A stretch of DNA of 64,000 bases from Paludibaculum fermentans_A. Its GTDB lineage: Bacteria; Acidobacteriota; Terriglobia; Bryobacterales; Bryobacteraceae. The stretch covers positions 124,001 through 188,000 of the forward strand of contig NZ_JBPJAQ010000004.1 in the NCBI RefSeq assembly GCF_051172195.1, written 5' to 3'. Under the pieces are notes generated by a model. It ran no database searches. It was not told the DNA's origin and was given only the letters and a program-made list of their open reading frames with translations. A program made the translations under genes and the position numbers. Position 1 is the stretch's first letter. Each line of letters starts with the position of its first letter. Shown piece after piece: positions 1-8,441 of the stretch.

Positions 1-1535
1 GCGTCAAGGAGATCAAGGATCAGTCCGGTGCCGCGCTCGGATTCATCCAGGAGAATGAGAAGCGCGATGGAGCACTGTGGGTCATCGCTCCGGCTCCGCT
101 CGAAGCGGGCAGAGCTTACCAATGGACCTTCTCCTACGCAGGCAAGGACGTCATCCAAAAGGCCGGCGAGGGCAATTTCTTCGTTGGCGCCCGCTCGTCC
201 TGGTTTCCCCGCCCCTCCACTGCCGGTGAGGATTTCGCTGACCGCGCCATCTTCCACACGAAGTTCCGCATCCCCAAGAGCTTCTCGCTGGTCGGAACGG
301 GCAAAGAGGTGCGCCGCGCCATCGAAGGCAAAGAGGAAGTCACTGAGTGGGATAGCCAGCGGCCCGCCACCGTCGCCGGCTTCAATTACGGCAAGTTCTC
401 CATAAAGTCGATGGAGGCCAATGGCTTTCAGGTCAGCGTCTATGCGAATTCCGGCCTCGCCGACGAGCTCAACGAGTTGAGAATGCTGCTGGAAAGCAAT
501 CCGGCCGCGGCCGCCCAGATCGGTATCTCCTCGGGCGCCCTCAACACGACCGGCATGTCGACCAAGGCAGCCGCGGAAGCCCTGCAGGCGCTCAATCTCT
601 ACACCCGCCTGTTCGGCGAATTGCCGGATAAGTTCCTTCGCGTCACCCAGCAGCCTGACGGCTTTTTCGGGCAATCCTGGCCTGGCCTGCTCTTCCTCCC
701 CTATACTTCGTTCCTGGACGGCACGGCCCGCAACCAGTTGAAACTCGACAGGGGCAGCATGCGGTCGTTCCTGGAAGAAGTGGGGCCGCACGAGATCGCG
801 CACCAGTGGTGGGGTCACGCCGTGGTCTGGCGCGACTACCGCGACCAGTGGCTTTCCGAGGGCTTTGCCGACTACTCTTCCGCTCTGTACCTCCAGGCCA
901 CCAAAGGCATGAAGCCCTTTCTTCAGTACTTGAAGCACCAGCAGGAACACATCCTGGTTCCAGTGGGCACCGCCATCTCGGCCAACGACGCCGGGCCGCT
1001 CTCCCTGGGCTACCGCCTCGGCGGCACCGACTGCCCCCAGGCAGGACAGCTCATCTACACCAAAGGGGCTTACGTGCTGCACATGATCCGCATGTCGCTG
1101 CACGACTACAACACGGGCAGTGATGCCCGTTTCCTCAACCTCATGCGCGAATTCGTCACAGCCTACTCCGACAAACCTGCATCCACCGCGGATTTCGCCG
1201 CACTTGTCTCGAAACACGCGGGCGAAGACATGTCCTACTTTTTCAATCAGTGGGTTTATGCATCCGCGGTGCCAAAGGTGAAGGGCCAGTACAGCTTCAC
1301 GCAGGAAGAGGGAAAGACGATGCTCGTCCTCGATTCGCAGATCACCGGTGTACCGGCCGGCTTCCGCCTGGAGATCCCTGTCGCCCTGAAGTTTAAGAGC
1401 GGTACGCGCGTAGGCCGCTTCCGCATGGTCGCGCCCGGCGGACAGTTGAAGGCCGCCTTGCCCGAGATCCCCGAATCCGTCGAGTTCAATCCCACCCTCG
1501 AACTGCTGGGTGAAGTGGACCTGAAGAAGAAGTAG
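1..1535 (+). CDS. M1-family zinc metallopeptidase (aminopeptidase N-like), 5' end outside window
   Basis: The open frame already runs at base 3, so the N-terminus lies upstream of the window; 510 codons are visible. The gluzincin signature HEIAHQWWGH is present (first His codon at 789), followed 18 residues after the second His by the Glu of WLSEGFADY, the third zinc ligand of M1 peptidases. This is the family that removes N-terminal residues from peptides with one catalytic zinc. The C-terminal part is short and lacks an obvious ERAP1-like helical domain, as in many secreted acidobacterial M1 proteins. A stem-loop follows the stop. The family is secure; substrate and signal peptide cannot be judged because the start is missing. 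Confidence 0.9.
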   Translation, partial: VKEIKDQSGAALGFIQENEKRDGALWVIAPAPLEAGRAYQWTFSYAGKDVIQKAGEGNFFVGARSSWFPRPSTAGEDFADRAIFHTKFRIPKSFSLVGTGKEVRRAIEGKEEVTEWDSQRPATVAGFNYGKFSIKSMEANGFQVSVYANSGLADELNELRMLLESNPAAAAQIGISSGALNTTGMSTKAAAEALQALNLYTRLFGELPDKFLRVTQQPDGFFGQSWPGLLFLPYTSFLDGTARNQLKLDRGSMRSFLEEVGPHEIAHQWWGHAVVWRDYRDQWLSEGFADYSSALYLQATKGMKPFLQYLKHQQEHILVPVGTAISANDAGPLSLGYRLGGTDCPQAGQLIYTKGAYVLHMIRMSLHDYNTGSDARFLNLMREFVTAYSDKPASTADFAALVSKHAGEDMSYFFNQWVYASAVPKVKGQYSFTQEEGKTMLVLDSQITGVPAGFRLEIPVALKFKSGTRVGRFRMVAPGGQLKAALPEIPESVEFNPTLELLGEVDLKKK

Positions 1536-1554
1536 CCGCGTCTATCGGTTGCTG

Positions 1555-1589
1555 GAGTGGGCGCCCCGCAAGGCTGCGGCCGCCCTCTC
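1555..1589 (+). terminator. stem-loop downstream of the M1 peptidase
   Basis: Bases 1555-1563 (GAGTGGGCG) pair with 1581-1589 (CGCCCTCTC) with one internal T:T mismatch. No T-run follows, so this is a weak intrinsic terminator candidate in a GC-rich genome. The rest of the 135-base gap to the next gene shows nothing definite. Confidence 0.35.
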
Positions 1590-1703
1590 CCACCTCTGCA
1601 GAGCCCCGCTTAGCAAATTGCGCCCCGCCCTTTACCTACCTTTACAATCCCCACAGCAACGCATCGTCGGATGGCCGCGTTCTACCGACAGAAGCACTTT
1701 GTG

Positions 1704-3914
1704 ATGCGCTCTACATTTCTCGTAACGTTTCTGCTTTTGTCAGGAATCACGACCCTCTCGGCGGATCAGGCGGCGTCCTTCTTCGACTCCACCCAGGTCA
1801 AGGAAATTCGGCTCTATTTCGACAATCCCGACTGGTACAACACCCTTTACAAAGGCCATTCCACCAATGTGGAAGATCCCTACTTCCCCGCACGGTTTCA
1901 GTACGGCGACACCGTCATCCCCAGCATCGGAGCACGTTTCAAAGGCAACGCTTCCTTCCGCCGTTCTTCCAGCGTCAAGAAATCATTCAAACTGGACTTC
2001 AATGAATATGATTCCGAAGCCAAATTCCTCGGCCTCAAAAAGTTAAATCTGAACAACGGCGACCTGCAGCCCGATTTCCTGCGCGAGAAACTCTTCCTCG
2101 ATTTCGCCGCCCGCTACATCCCGGCCATGCGCGCCGTCCACACCCGTGTCTATGTGAACGACGAGTACTGGGGCCTCTATATCGCCGTCGAGGAGCCGGA
2201 CAAGACCATGATGCAGAGCCGCTTCGGCGACGACGAAGACGGCAATCTCTTCGAGGCCGGAGAGTCCAACGCCACACTCTCCTACCTCGGCGCCAATCCC
2301 ACCAGCTATCAATCGCTCTACGAGCTCAAAACCAACGAGGAGGCCAACGACTACTCCGATCTCATTCAATTCCTCGACATCCTCAACAACACCCCCACGG
2401 CGGAACTGCCCGCCAAGCTCGAGGCCATCTGCGACGTCAACAACATGCTGTATGGCATCGCGCTCAATATCCTCTTTGTGAACCTCGACTCCTATGCCGG
2501 CTCTGCCTCCGAGTTCATGCTCTACCACCGCCAGGACACCGGACAGTTCATCCACATCCACTGGGATCTGAATGAGTCGTTCGGAACCACCGGTGACGGC
2601 TCGCCGCGCATCTCGAATCCGCCCACGCTCGACCCCTTCTGGCTGCCGACCACTACCTCCGGGCCAGCAGGGGGCGGCATGGGCGGCAATAACGCCCGGC
2701 CGCTGATGACCAAACTCTGGGCCGACGCCACCTACAAGCGCGTCTACCTCCGCCAGTTGGCCCGCATGCTGCGCGAAGGCTTCGACACCGCCACCATGCA
2801 GGCGCGTATCCAGGAACTGGCCGACATCATCCGGCCCGACGTCTACTCCGACCCCAACAAGTTCTACTCGAACACCGACTTTGAGAACGCACTCAGCAAG
2901 TCAGTCAACACGGGCCAGACCACCGTCCTCGGCCTCACCGATTTCGTCACCCGCCGTGTTGCCTATCTGCGCCCCGTGCTCGACACCTATGCCCGCCCGG
3001 CCGACCTGCGCATCAACGAGGTGATGACCGTCAATCCGTCCACCATCAAGGACGCCGCCGGCAACTATAAACCGTGGATCGAGATCCACAACCTGGGCCC
3101 GGGCACGGTCGACCTCGCCAGCCTCTACCTCACCGACTCCTCGGCTAACCCCACGAAATGGGCGCTGCCGGCGGGCAAACTGGCCGATGGGCAACACCTG
3201 CTTCTCTGGCTCGATGGAGACACGGCCCAGGGCGACACGCATGCGCCCTTCACCCTCCAGGCCGCGGGCGGCACGCTGTACCTGTACTACACCACCGACA
3301 GCTCCTCCGGCAGCACCATCATCGACAGCGTCGACTACCCGGAACTCACCGCCGGTCACTCCTACATCCGCATCGGCGATTCCGGCCTGAACTGGGAGCT
3401 CACCAACCAGCCCACACCCGGCGCGGACAACCCGGCCGCCGGCACAACCGAGCCCGCCACCGGCTCGTTCGTCATCTACATCAACGAGATCATGGCCGAC
3501 AATAAGACGACTCTCGCCAACGCCGACCATGCCGGCGCCTACGACGACTGGTTCGAGCTCTACAACCCCGGTGACACCGAAGTAAACCTCAGCGGTCTCT
3601 ATCTCACCGACAACCTGGCCAATCCCACGAAATACAAGATCCCCGAGGGCGTCATTGTTCCGGCGGGCGGCTACCTGGTGTTCTGGGCTGACGACCAGGC
3701 TGCTCTCGGGGCCCTCCACGCCGCCTTCAAACTCAGCGCCGACGGCGAAGAATTGGGCCTCTTCGCCGCCGATGGGGTGACCGCCATCGACACCGTCACC
3801 TTCGGCAAACAGACTTCCGACATCTCCTACGGCCGCGTACCGTCCGACCTCCAGGTGTGGTCTATCCTGTCCTCCCCCACCCCTGGCCTGGCCAACGCCT
3901 CCGCGGCCCCGTAG
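1704..3914 (+). CDS. secreted CotH-like kinase-fold protein with two lamin-tail domains
   Basis: About 736 residues from the preferred start. The N-terminus MRSTFLVTFLLLSG is a typical signal peptide; an in-frame ATG 33 bases upstream (1671) would add a charged tail and is less convincing. Residues 20-400 match the CotH family (atypical secreted protein kinases first known from Bacillus spore coats), including RFKGNASFRRSSS, the segment WGLYIAVEEPDK and HIHWDLNESFG. Two lamin-tail (LTD) beta-sandwich domains follow, beginning near LRINEVMTVNP and YINEIMADN, each with the WFELYN or WIEIHN core. LTD domains are usually adhesive or substrate-binding in secreted bacterial proteins. The gene stands alone and its actual phosphate acceptor is unknown. 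Confidence 0.85.
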   Translation: MRSTFLVTFLLLSGITTLSADQAASFFDSTQVKEIRLYFDNPDWYNTLYKGHSTNVEDPYFPARFQYGDTVIPSIGARFKGNASFRRSSSVKKSFKLDFNEYDSEAKFLGLKKLNLNNGDLQPDFLREKLFLDFAARYIPAMRAVHTRVYVNDEYWGLYIAVEEPDKTMMQSRFGDDEDGNLFEAGESNATLSYLGANPTSYQSLYELKTNEEANDYSDLIQFLDILNNTPTAELPAKLEAICDVNNMLYGIALNILFVNLDSYAGSASEFMLYHRQDTGQFIHIHWDLNESFGTTGDGSPRISNPPTLDPFWLPTTTSGPAGGGMGGNNARPLMTKLWADATYKRVYLRQLARMLREGFDTATMQARIQELADIIRPDVYSDPNKFYSNTDFENALSKSVNTGQTTVLGLTDFVTRRVAYLRPVLDTYARPADLRINEVMTVNPSTIKDAAGNYKPWIEIHNLGPGTVDLASLYLTDSSANPTKWALPAGKLADGQHLLLWLDGDTAQGDTHAPFTLQAAGGTLYLYYTTDSSSGSTIIDSVDYPELTAGHSYIRIGDSGLNWELTNQPTPGADNPAAGTTEPATGSFVIYINEIMADNKTTLANADHAGAYDDWFELYNPGDTEVNLSGLYLTDNLANPTKYKIPEGVIVPAGGYLVFWADDQAALGALHAAFKLSADGEELGLFAADGVTAIDTVTFGKQTSDISYGRVPSDLQVWSILSSPTPGLANASAAP

Positions 3915-3937
3915 ACCGGCGCGGCCCTTCTCCTTAC

Positions 3938-3968
3938 CCCCCGCGCGGAGCGTGACCCTGCGCGGGGG
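3938..3968. terminator. bidirectional terminator-like hairpin
   Basis: A perfect 9-bp stem (3938-3946 with 3960-3968, CCCCCGCGC/GCGCGGGGG) with a 13-base loop sits between two convergent genes, the CotH-like gene and the tRNA-binding protein gene. Confidence 0.55.
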
Positions 3969-3986
3969 TGCGCCGGGCTCAACTCG

Positions 3987-4340
3987 CTACGAAGCCCTCG
4001 TTCCATCAGGCACGGGGGCTTCCGGCGTCGCCAGCACCGGCCGCAGCCCGTCGCCAAAGCCGATATCGAACAGCATCCCCTCGCTCACCACCCCCCTCAT
4101 CTTGCGCGGCTCCAGATTCACAACAAACAGGCATTGCCGGCCCACAATCTCCTCCGGCGTCTCCCGCTCGCCGCGGATGCCGGCCACAATCGTCCGCTGG
4201 TGGTCGCCAAATGAGACCCGCAACTGCATCAGCTTGTCCGATCCCGGCACCTCCTCAATCGACAGAATCGTCCCCACTCGGACGTCCACCTGGTCCAGTA
4301 CGGACATGGCAATCAATGGCTTGATAGGTGCGGGTGTCAT
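3987..4340 (-). CDS. tRNA-binding domain protein (MetRS C-terminal/CsaA type)
   Basis: 117 residues forming almost only the OB-fold tRNA-binding domain found at the C-terminus of methionyl-tRNA synthetase and in CsaA and Trbp111. The diagnostic core is visible: VDVRVGTILSIEEVPGSDKL near residue 18, FVVNLEPRKMRGVVSEGML near residue 72. No synthetase catalytic domain is attached, so it is a stand-alone tRNA-binding or chaperone-like protein; in species whose MetRS lacks this appendix it can act in trans. It is convergent with the CotH gene and divergent from the serine hydrolase gene (68 bases between starts). Family secure, role inferred. Confidence 0.85.
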   Translation of the reverse strand: MTPAPIKPLIAMSVLDQVDVRVGTILSIEEVPGSDKLMQLRVSFGDHQRTIVAGIRGERETPEEIVGRQCLFVVNLEPRKMRGVVSEGMLFDIGFGDGLRPVLATPEAPVPDGTRAS

Positions 4341-4408
4341 GCTTCCAGTTTCGGCAATTTAGGTGACCTTCCGCCGGACCTGCCGTCTCAGTCTGTGATA
4401 GTGGACTC

Positions 4409-5758
4409 ATGCGGCTGATCCTTCTGCTCGCCTTCCTCCGTGCGCTGCCCGCCCTTGCCCAGACCCCGGACTTCTCGATCCTGGATGGGCTTGCCCAACG
4501 CGCCATGCAGGACTCCGGTACCCCCGGCGCAGCCATCGCCGTCATCCATCATGGCCAGGTGGTCTACGAAAAGGCCTTCGGCGTCTCCGATGTCGAAACC
4601 CAGGCCCGAGTCACACCACAGACCCTCTTCCGCATCGGCTCCACCACCAAGATGTTCACCGCCGCTGCGGTGCTCACGCTGGTGGAGGAAGGCCGCGTCG
4701 ACCTCGACAAGCCCATCGCCACCTACGTGCCAGCCCTGCCGGCGAAAATCGGCACTCTGACCCTCCGCCAACTCCTTTCCCACACCGCCGGCCTGGGGGA
4801 CCGCGGTTCCGGCCACGGCCGCCACGACGACTCCGCCCTCGGCGACGCCATCCGCGCCTTGCCGCCCGAAATCGTCGAACTCGACCCCGGCGCCGTCTAC
4901 TCCTACTCCAGCCTCGGTTATTGGATCGCTGGCCTCGTGCTCGAATCGGTCTCCGGTAAGCCCTTCGCCGACGCCGTCGCGGAGCGCGTCTTCCAGCCTC
5001 TCGGCATGACTCGCACAACCTTCCGCCCCCTCACGGCCATGACTTACCCCTTCGCCCAGCAACACGAAGGCAGCGCCAAACAAGTGCCTCGGCTCCTGCG
5101 CCCCTTCGCCGACGACTCCTCCACCTGGCCCGGCGGCAGCCTCTTCTCCAGTGCGCATGAGCTGTCGCGCTTCGCCCTCGCCTTCCTGCAACAGGGGAAA
5201 CTCGATGGCAAACAGGTGCTGCCCGCCGCTGTCATCGCCGCCATGACGCAGCCCCATGCCGCCATACCCGGAGGCAGCGAGCACTACACTTACGGCCTCG
5301 TCGCCTCCGACGATCGCGGCGTCTTCACCCTCTCCCACGGCGGAGCCCGCGTCGGCTTCGGTTCCCTCATCGTCCTGGCGCCCCAGCAGCAGGCCGCCGT
5401 CCTCGTGGTCACCAACCGCAGCGGCTCCACCCTGTCATCCGTCGTCCAGAAAGCCCTGGAACTGGCCCTACCCCTCGGTCCCGAGGAACCCCAGCCGCCG
5501 GCGCCCTCAGCCATTCCCGAGGAGACCCTCAAAAGCTATACAGGCACCTATGCCGGAGGCGGTTGGCGCATTGCCATCACCCAGGAGGCCGGCCACCTCG
5601 TGCTCACCTTTGAAGGCAAATCGTATCCCGCTCAACCAGCCCCCGGCGTCCGCTTCACCACCGAGGGCCCCCTCAGCGACTTCGTCTTCGTCCCCGGGCC
5701 CGACGGCGCCATCCGCTATCTGCACGTCGAACTCAGGACTTTGCGCAAAATCCTGTAA
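4409..5758 (+). CDS. secreted serine hydrolase, class C beta-lactamase/PBP4* family
   Basis: 449 residues beginning with the signal peptide MRLILLLAFLRALPALAQ. The serine beta-lactamase-like fold is shown by the SxxK motif STTK in RIGSTTKMFTAAAVL (catalytic Ser and Lys) and a Tyr motif in the VYSYSSLGYWIAG segment. An HGG-type third motif is present as LSHGGARVGFGS. Residues after about 370 form a small C-terminal domain like the DUF3471-type tail of these enzymes. The family covers D-aminopeptidases, esterases and peptidoglycan-related hydrolases, so the substrate cannot be read from sequence. A second member of the family lies at 26146-27273, but the two are not adjacent. Confidence 0.85.
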   Translation: MRLILLLAFLRALPALAQTPDFSILDGLAQRAMQDSGTPGAAIAVIHHGQVVYEKAFGVSDVETQARVTPQTLFRIGSTTKMFTAAAVLTLVEEGRVDLDKPIATYVPALPAKIGTLTLRQLLSHTAGLGDRGSGHGRHDDSALGDAIRALPPEIVELDPGAVYSYSSLGYWIAGLVLESVSGKPFADAVAERVFQPLGMTRTTFRPLTAMTYPFAQQHEGSAKQVPRLLRPFADDSSTWPGGSLFSSAHELSRFALAFLQQGKLDGKQVLPAAVIAAMTQPHAAIPGGSEHYTYGLVASDDRGVFTLSHGGARVGFGSLIVLAPQQQAAVLVVTNRSGSTLSSVVQKALELALPLGPEEPQPPAPSAIPEETLKSYTGTYAGGGWRIAITQEAGHLVLTFEGKSYPAQPAPGVRFTTEGPLSDFVFVPGPDGAIRYLHVELRTLRKIL

Positions 5759-5760
5759 CC

Positions 5761-5805
5761 AGGTGTCCGCTTCTGGGACGGCCCGGCGCGCCTTCCGGAC
5801 ACTTG
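5761..5805 (+). terminator. stem-loop after the serine hydrolase gene
   Basis: AGGTGTCCG (5761-5769) pairs with CGGACACTT (5797-5805) through nine positions with one G:T wobble, immediately after the stop at 5758. Confidence 0.4.
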
Positions 5806-5854
5806 TCTCACCGCCTTGGTTGAAACAATAGTTAAAAATCAATCACTTACCCTC

Positions 5855-5869
5855 TGGCACAGTCCGTGC
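5855..5869 (+). promoter_or_regulatory. possible sigma-54 (-24/-12) promoter of the ADOP permease gene
   Basis: TGGCACAGTCCGTGC has the GG and GC dinucleotides at the exact 12-base spacing of RpoN promoters (consensus TGGCAC-N5-TTGC), with one base off in the -12 element. It lies 17 bases before the ATG, which would leave a leader of only about 5 bases, so either the start codon or the promoter call may be slightly wrong. Confidence 0.35.
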
Positions 5870-5885
5870 CCTTCCAAACGCGATC

Positions 5886-8390
5886 ATGAACGGCATTCGC
5901 TACTCCCTCCGAGCACTCGCCAGGACCCCGGTGGTCAGCCTGGTCGTCGTCCTTTCCCTTGCCCTCGGCATTGGCGCCAACACCGCCATCTTCTCGCTGC
6001 TGCACCAGATCCTCCTCCGCTCCCTGCCGGTGGATAAGCCCCAGGAACTCGTCGTTCTCACCTCCCCCGGTGATTTCAAGGGCGGCCGTAACTCCACCAA
6101 CAACTCGGGCGGCATGGACTACATCTTCAGCTACCCGATGTTCCGCGGCTTGGAACGCAACCACAACGGGTTAAAGGACATGGCCGGCTACCGTCTGCTG
6201 GGCGCCAACATCGCCTTCCAGGGCAAAACCCTCGACGGCGGCGTCGAGGTGGTCTCCGGAGGCTTCTTCCCCACCCTGAACGTCCAGCCGCTGATGGGCC
6301 GCATGATCTCTTATGACGACGACAAAGGGGCCGGCCAGCCCGTCGCCGTGCTCAGCTACGGCTACTGGCAGGACCGCCTTGGCTCACGCCCCGACGTCCT
6401 CAACCAGCCCATGCGCGTCAACGGCCAGGTCTTCACCATTGTCGGCGTCGCCCCCAAAGGCTTCACCGGGGTGACCCTCGGCGACGAACCCGATGTCTTC
6501 GTCCCCCTCGTCTTCAAGCCCGCCATGACCCCCGGCTGGGACGGCCGCGACAAATGGACCGACTTCTGGATCTACTCCTTTGCCCGCCTCGCGCCCGGCA
6601 CCTCCCGCGAACAGGCTCAAAGCGCGCTCAACGGCACCTTCAGCGCCCTCGTTGAGGAGCAACTCAAGGCGGATCCGGGCCGCAACGAGAACTTCCGGAA
6701 GCGGTACCGCAATGCCCGCATGAAACTGGAGCCCGGCGCCCTGGGCCAGAGCGAAACGCGCGAATTCATGAAGACCCCGCTCCTCGTGCTCATCGTCTGC
6801 ACGGCGCTGGTCCTGCTCATCGCCGCCGCCAATGCCGCCAACCTCCTGTTGGCCCGCGCGGCCCAGCGCAATCGCGAGCTTTCCATCCGCTCAGCCCTCG
6901 GCGCCGGAAAAATGCAGATCATGGGCCAGCTCCTCACCGAAGCCATGCTGCTCTCCGTCGCCGGCGGCGTCGTCGGCATCATCCTCGGCAGTTGGGTGCT
7001 CGATGCCCTCATCAGCGGCATCAACGATCCGGAGACAAATTCGTATTCCATCACCGCCCGCCTCGACCCCATGGTCCTCCTCTTCTCCGTGGTCGCCGCC
7101 CTGCTCACCGGCCTCCTCTTCGGCCTCTACCCCGCCTGGGCCGCGGCTCGCAATTCCGTCTCCGGCGTTCTCAAGGAGGATTCCAACAACTCCTCCGCCA
7201 GCCGCGGCGGCGTCCGCGTGCGCAAAGGCCTGGTAGCGGCGCAGGTCGCCATCTCCCTGCTCCTGCTCATCCCCATGGGCCTGTTCCTGAAGAGCCTGGT
7301 CAATCTGATGCACGAGAATCTGGGCATCAGGACGGAAAACGTCGTCACCTTCCGCCTGTCGCCCGACCTCAACGGCTACAAGCCCGACCGCTCTCGCCAA
7401 CTCTTTGAGCGCGTGGAGCAGGAAGTCGCCGCCATCCCCGGCGTCGTCAACGTCGCCGCCTCCATGGTCCCCCTCATCTCGGGCAGCAACTGGGGCAACA
7501 ACATCACTGTCGAAGGCTTCGGCAAGGAGGTGGATGACAATACCCACTCCATGTACAACGCCGTCGGCCCCGGCTTCTTCGGCAAAATGGGAGTCGCCCT
7601 CGTCAGCGGCCGTGAATTCAGCGACAGCGACACCTTGTCCAGCCCCCAGGTCGCCATCGTGAATGAAACCTGGGCGCGCCACTTCTTCAAGGACGCCAGC
7701 CCCATCGGCCGCCGCTTCAAGCTGGGCAGCGGAGGCAAGGATCCCCTCAACATCGAAGTTGTCGGCGTCGTGAAGGACTCGAAATACTCCGGTGTCCGCC
7801 AGGTGGTGCCGCGCATCTACTACATCCCCTACCGGCAGGATAAGGAGCCCGGCTCTGTATCCTTCTATGTGCGCTCACCCTTGCCCACCGACCAGGTCGC
7901 CAGCCAGATCCGCCGCGTCATCTCCGGCCTCGATCCTGACCTCCCCATCGAAAGCCTGCGTACGCTCGACGACCAGGTGCAGCGCAACATCCGCTCCGAC
8001 AAGCTCGTCATGCAGCTCGCCTCGGCCTTCGCCATTCTCGCCACCCTGCTCGCCATGCTCGGCCTCTACGGCGTCATGGCCTTCAATGTGGCCCGCCGTA
8101 CCCGCGAAATCGGCATCCGCATGGCCCTCGGCGCCGGCTCCAGCCGCATCCGCTCCATGGTCCTGCACGAAGTCACCATCGTGCTCGCCATCGGTACTGT
8201 CCTCGGAGTGCCCTGCGCCCTCGGCCTCGCCCGCTTCGCCGAAAGCCAGTTGTTCGGCGTGAAGGCGAACGACCCCATCGTCGTCCTGCTGGCCATCATC
8301 GCCCTGGCCATCGCAGCCATGACCGCCGGCTACCTGCCCGCCCGCCGCGCCACCCGCATCAACCCCGTCGAAGCACTGCGTTACGAATAA
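5886..8390 (+). CDS. ADOP-type ABC transporter permease (duplicated MacB/FtsX unit)
   Basis: 834 residues with the layout of acidobacterial duplicated orphan permeases: an N-terminal transmembrane helix (VVSLVVVLSLALGIGANTAI), a periplasmic MacB-like core domain (about 45-245), an FtsX triple-helix block (about 295-410), then a second periplasmic domain and a second FtsX block (about 715-830). The first FtsX block carries RNRELSIRSALGAGKMQIMG; the last carries RTREIGIRMALGAGSSRIRS, the coupling-helix motif of the family. ADOP proteins usually lack an adjacent ATPase gene, and none is present here. They resemble mechanotransmission transporters such as MacB, but their cargo is not established. 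Confidence 0.92.
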   Translation: MNGIRYSLRALARTPVVSLVVVLSLALGIGANTAIFSLLHQILLRSLPVDKPQELVVLTSPGDFKGGRNSTNNSGGMDYIFSYPMFRGLERNHNGLKDMAGYRLLGANIAFQGKTLDGGVEVVSGGFFPTLNVQPLMGRMISYDDDKGAGQPVAVLSYGYWQDRLGSRPDVLNQPMRVNGQVFTIVGVAPKGFTGVTLGDEPDVFVPLVFKPAMTPGWDGRDKWTDFWIYSFARLAPGTSREQAQSALNGTFSALVEEQLKADPGRNENFRKRYRNARMKLEPGALGQSETREFMKTPLLVLIVCTALVLLIAAANAANLLLARAAQRNRELSIRSALGAGKMQIMGQLLTEAMLLSVAGGVVGIILGSWVLDALISGINDPETNSYSITARLDPMVLLFSVVAALLTGLLFGLYPAWAAARNSVSGVLKEDSNNSSASRGGVRVRKGLVAAQVAISLLLLIPMGLFLKSLVNLMHENLGIRTENVVTFRLSPDLNGYKPDRSRQLFERVEQEVAAIPGVVNVAASMVPLISGSNWGNNITVEGFGKEVDDNTHSMYNAVGPGFFGKMGVALVSGREFSDSDTLSSPQVAIVNETWARHFFKDASPIGRRFKLGSGGKDPLNIEVVGVVKDSKYSGVRQVVPRIYYIPYRQDKEPGSVSFYVRSPLPTDQVASQIRRVISGLDPDLPIESLRTLDDQVQRNIRSDKLVMQLASAFAILATLLAMLGLYGVMAFNVARRTREIGIRMALGAGSSRIRSMVLHEVTIVLAIGTVLGVPCALGLARFAESQLFGVKANDPIVVLLAIIALAIAAMTAGYLPARRATRINPVEALRYE

Positions 8391-8402
8391 CCCAAAGCCT
8401 CA

Positions 8403-8434
8403 CGCGGGGCGGATCCCACCGGAACCGCCCCGCG
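8403..8434. terminator. bidirectional terminator-like hairpin
   Basis: A perfect 10-bp stem CGCGGGGCGG (8403-8412) with CCGCCCCGCG (8425-8434) and a 12-base loop lies between the convergent ADOP and sulfatase genes. Confidence 0.65.
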
Positions 8435-8441
8435 TTGCCCC

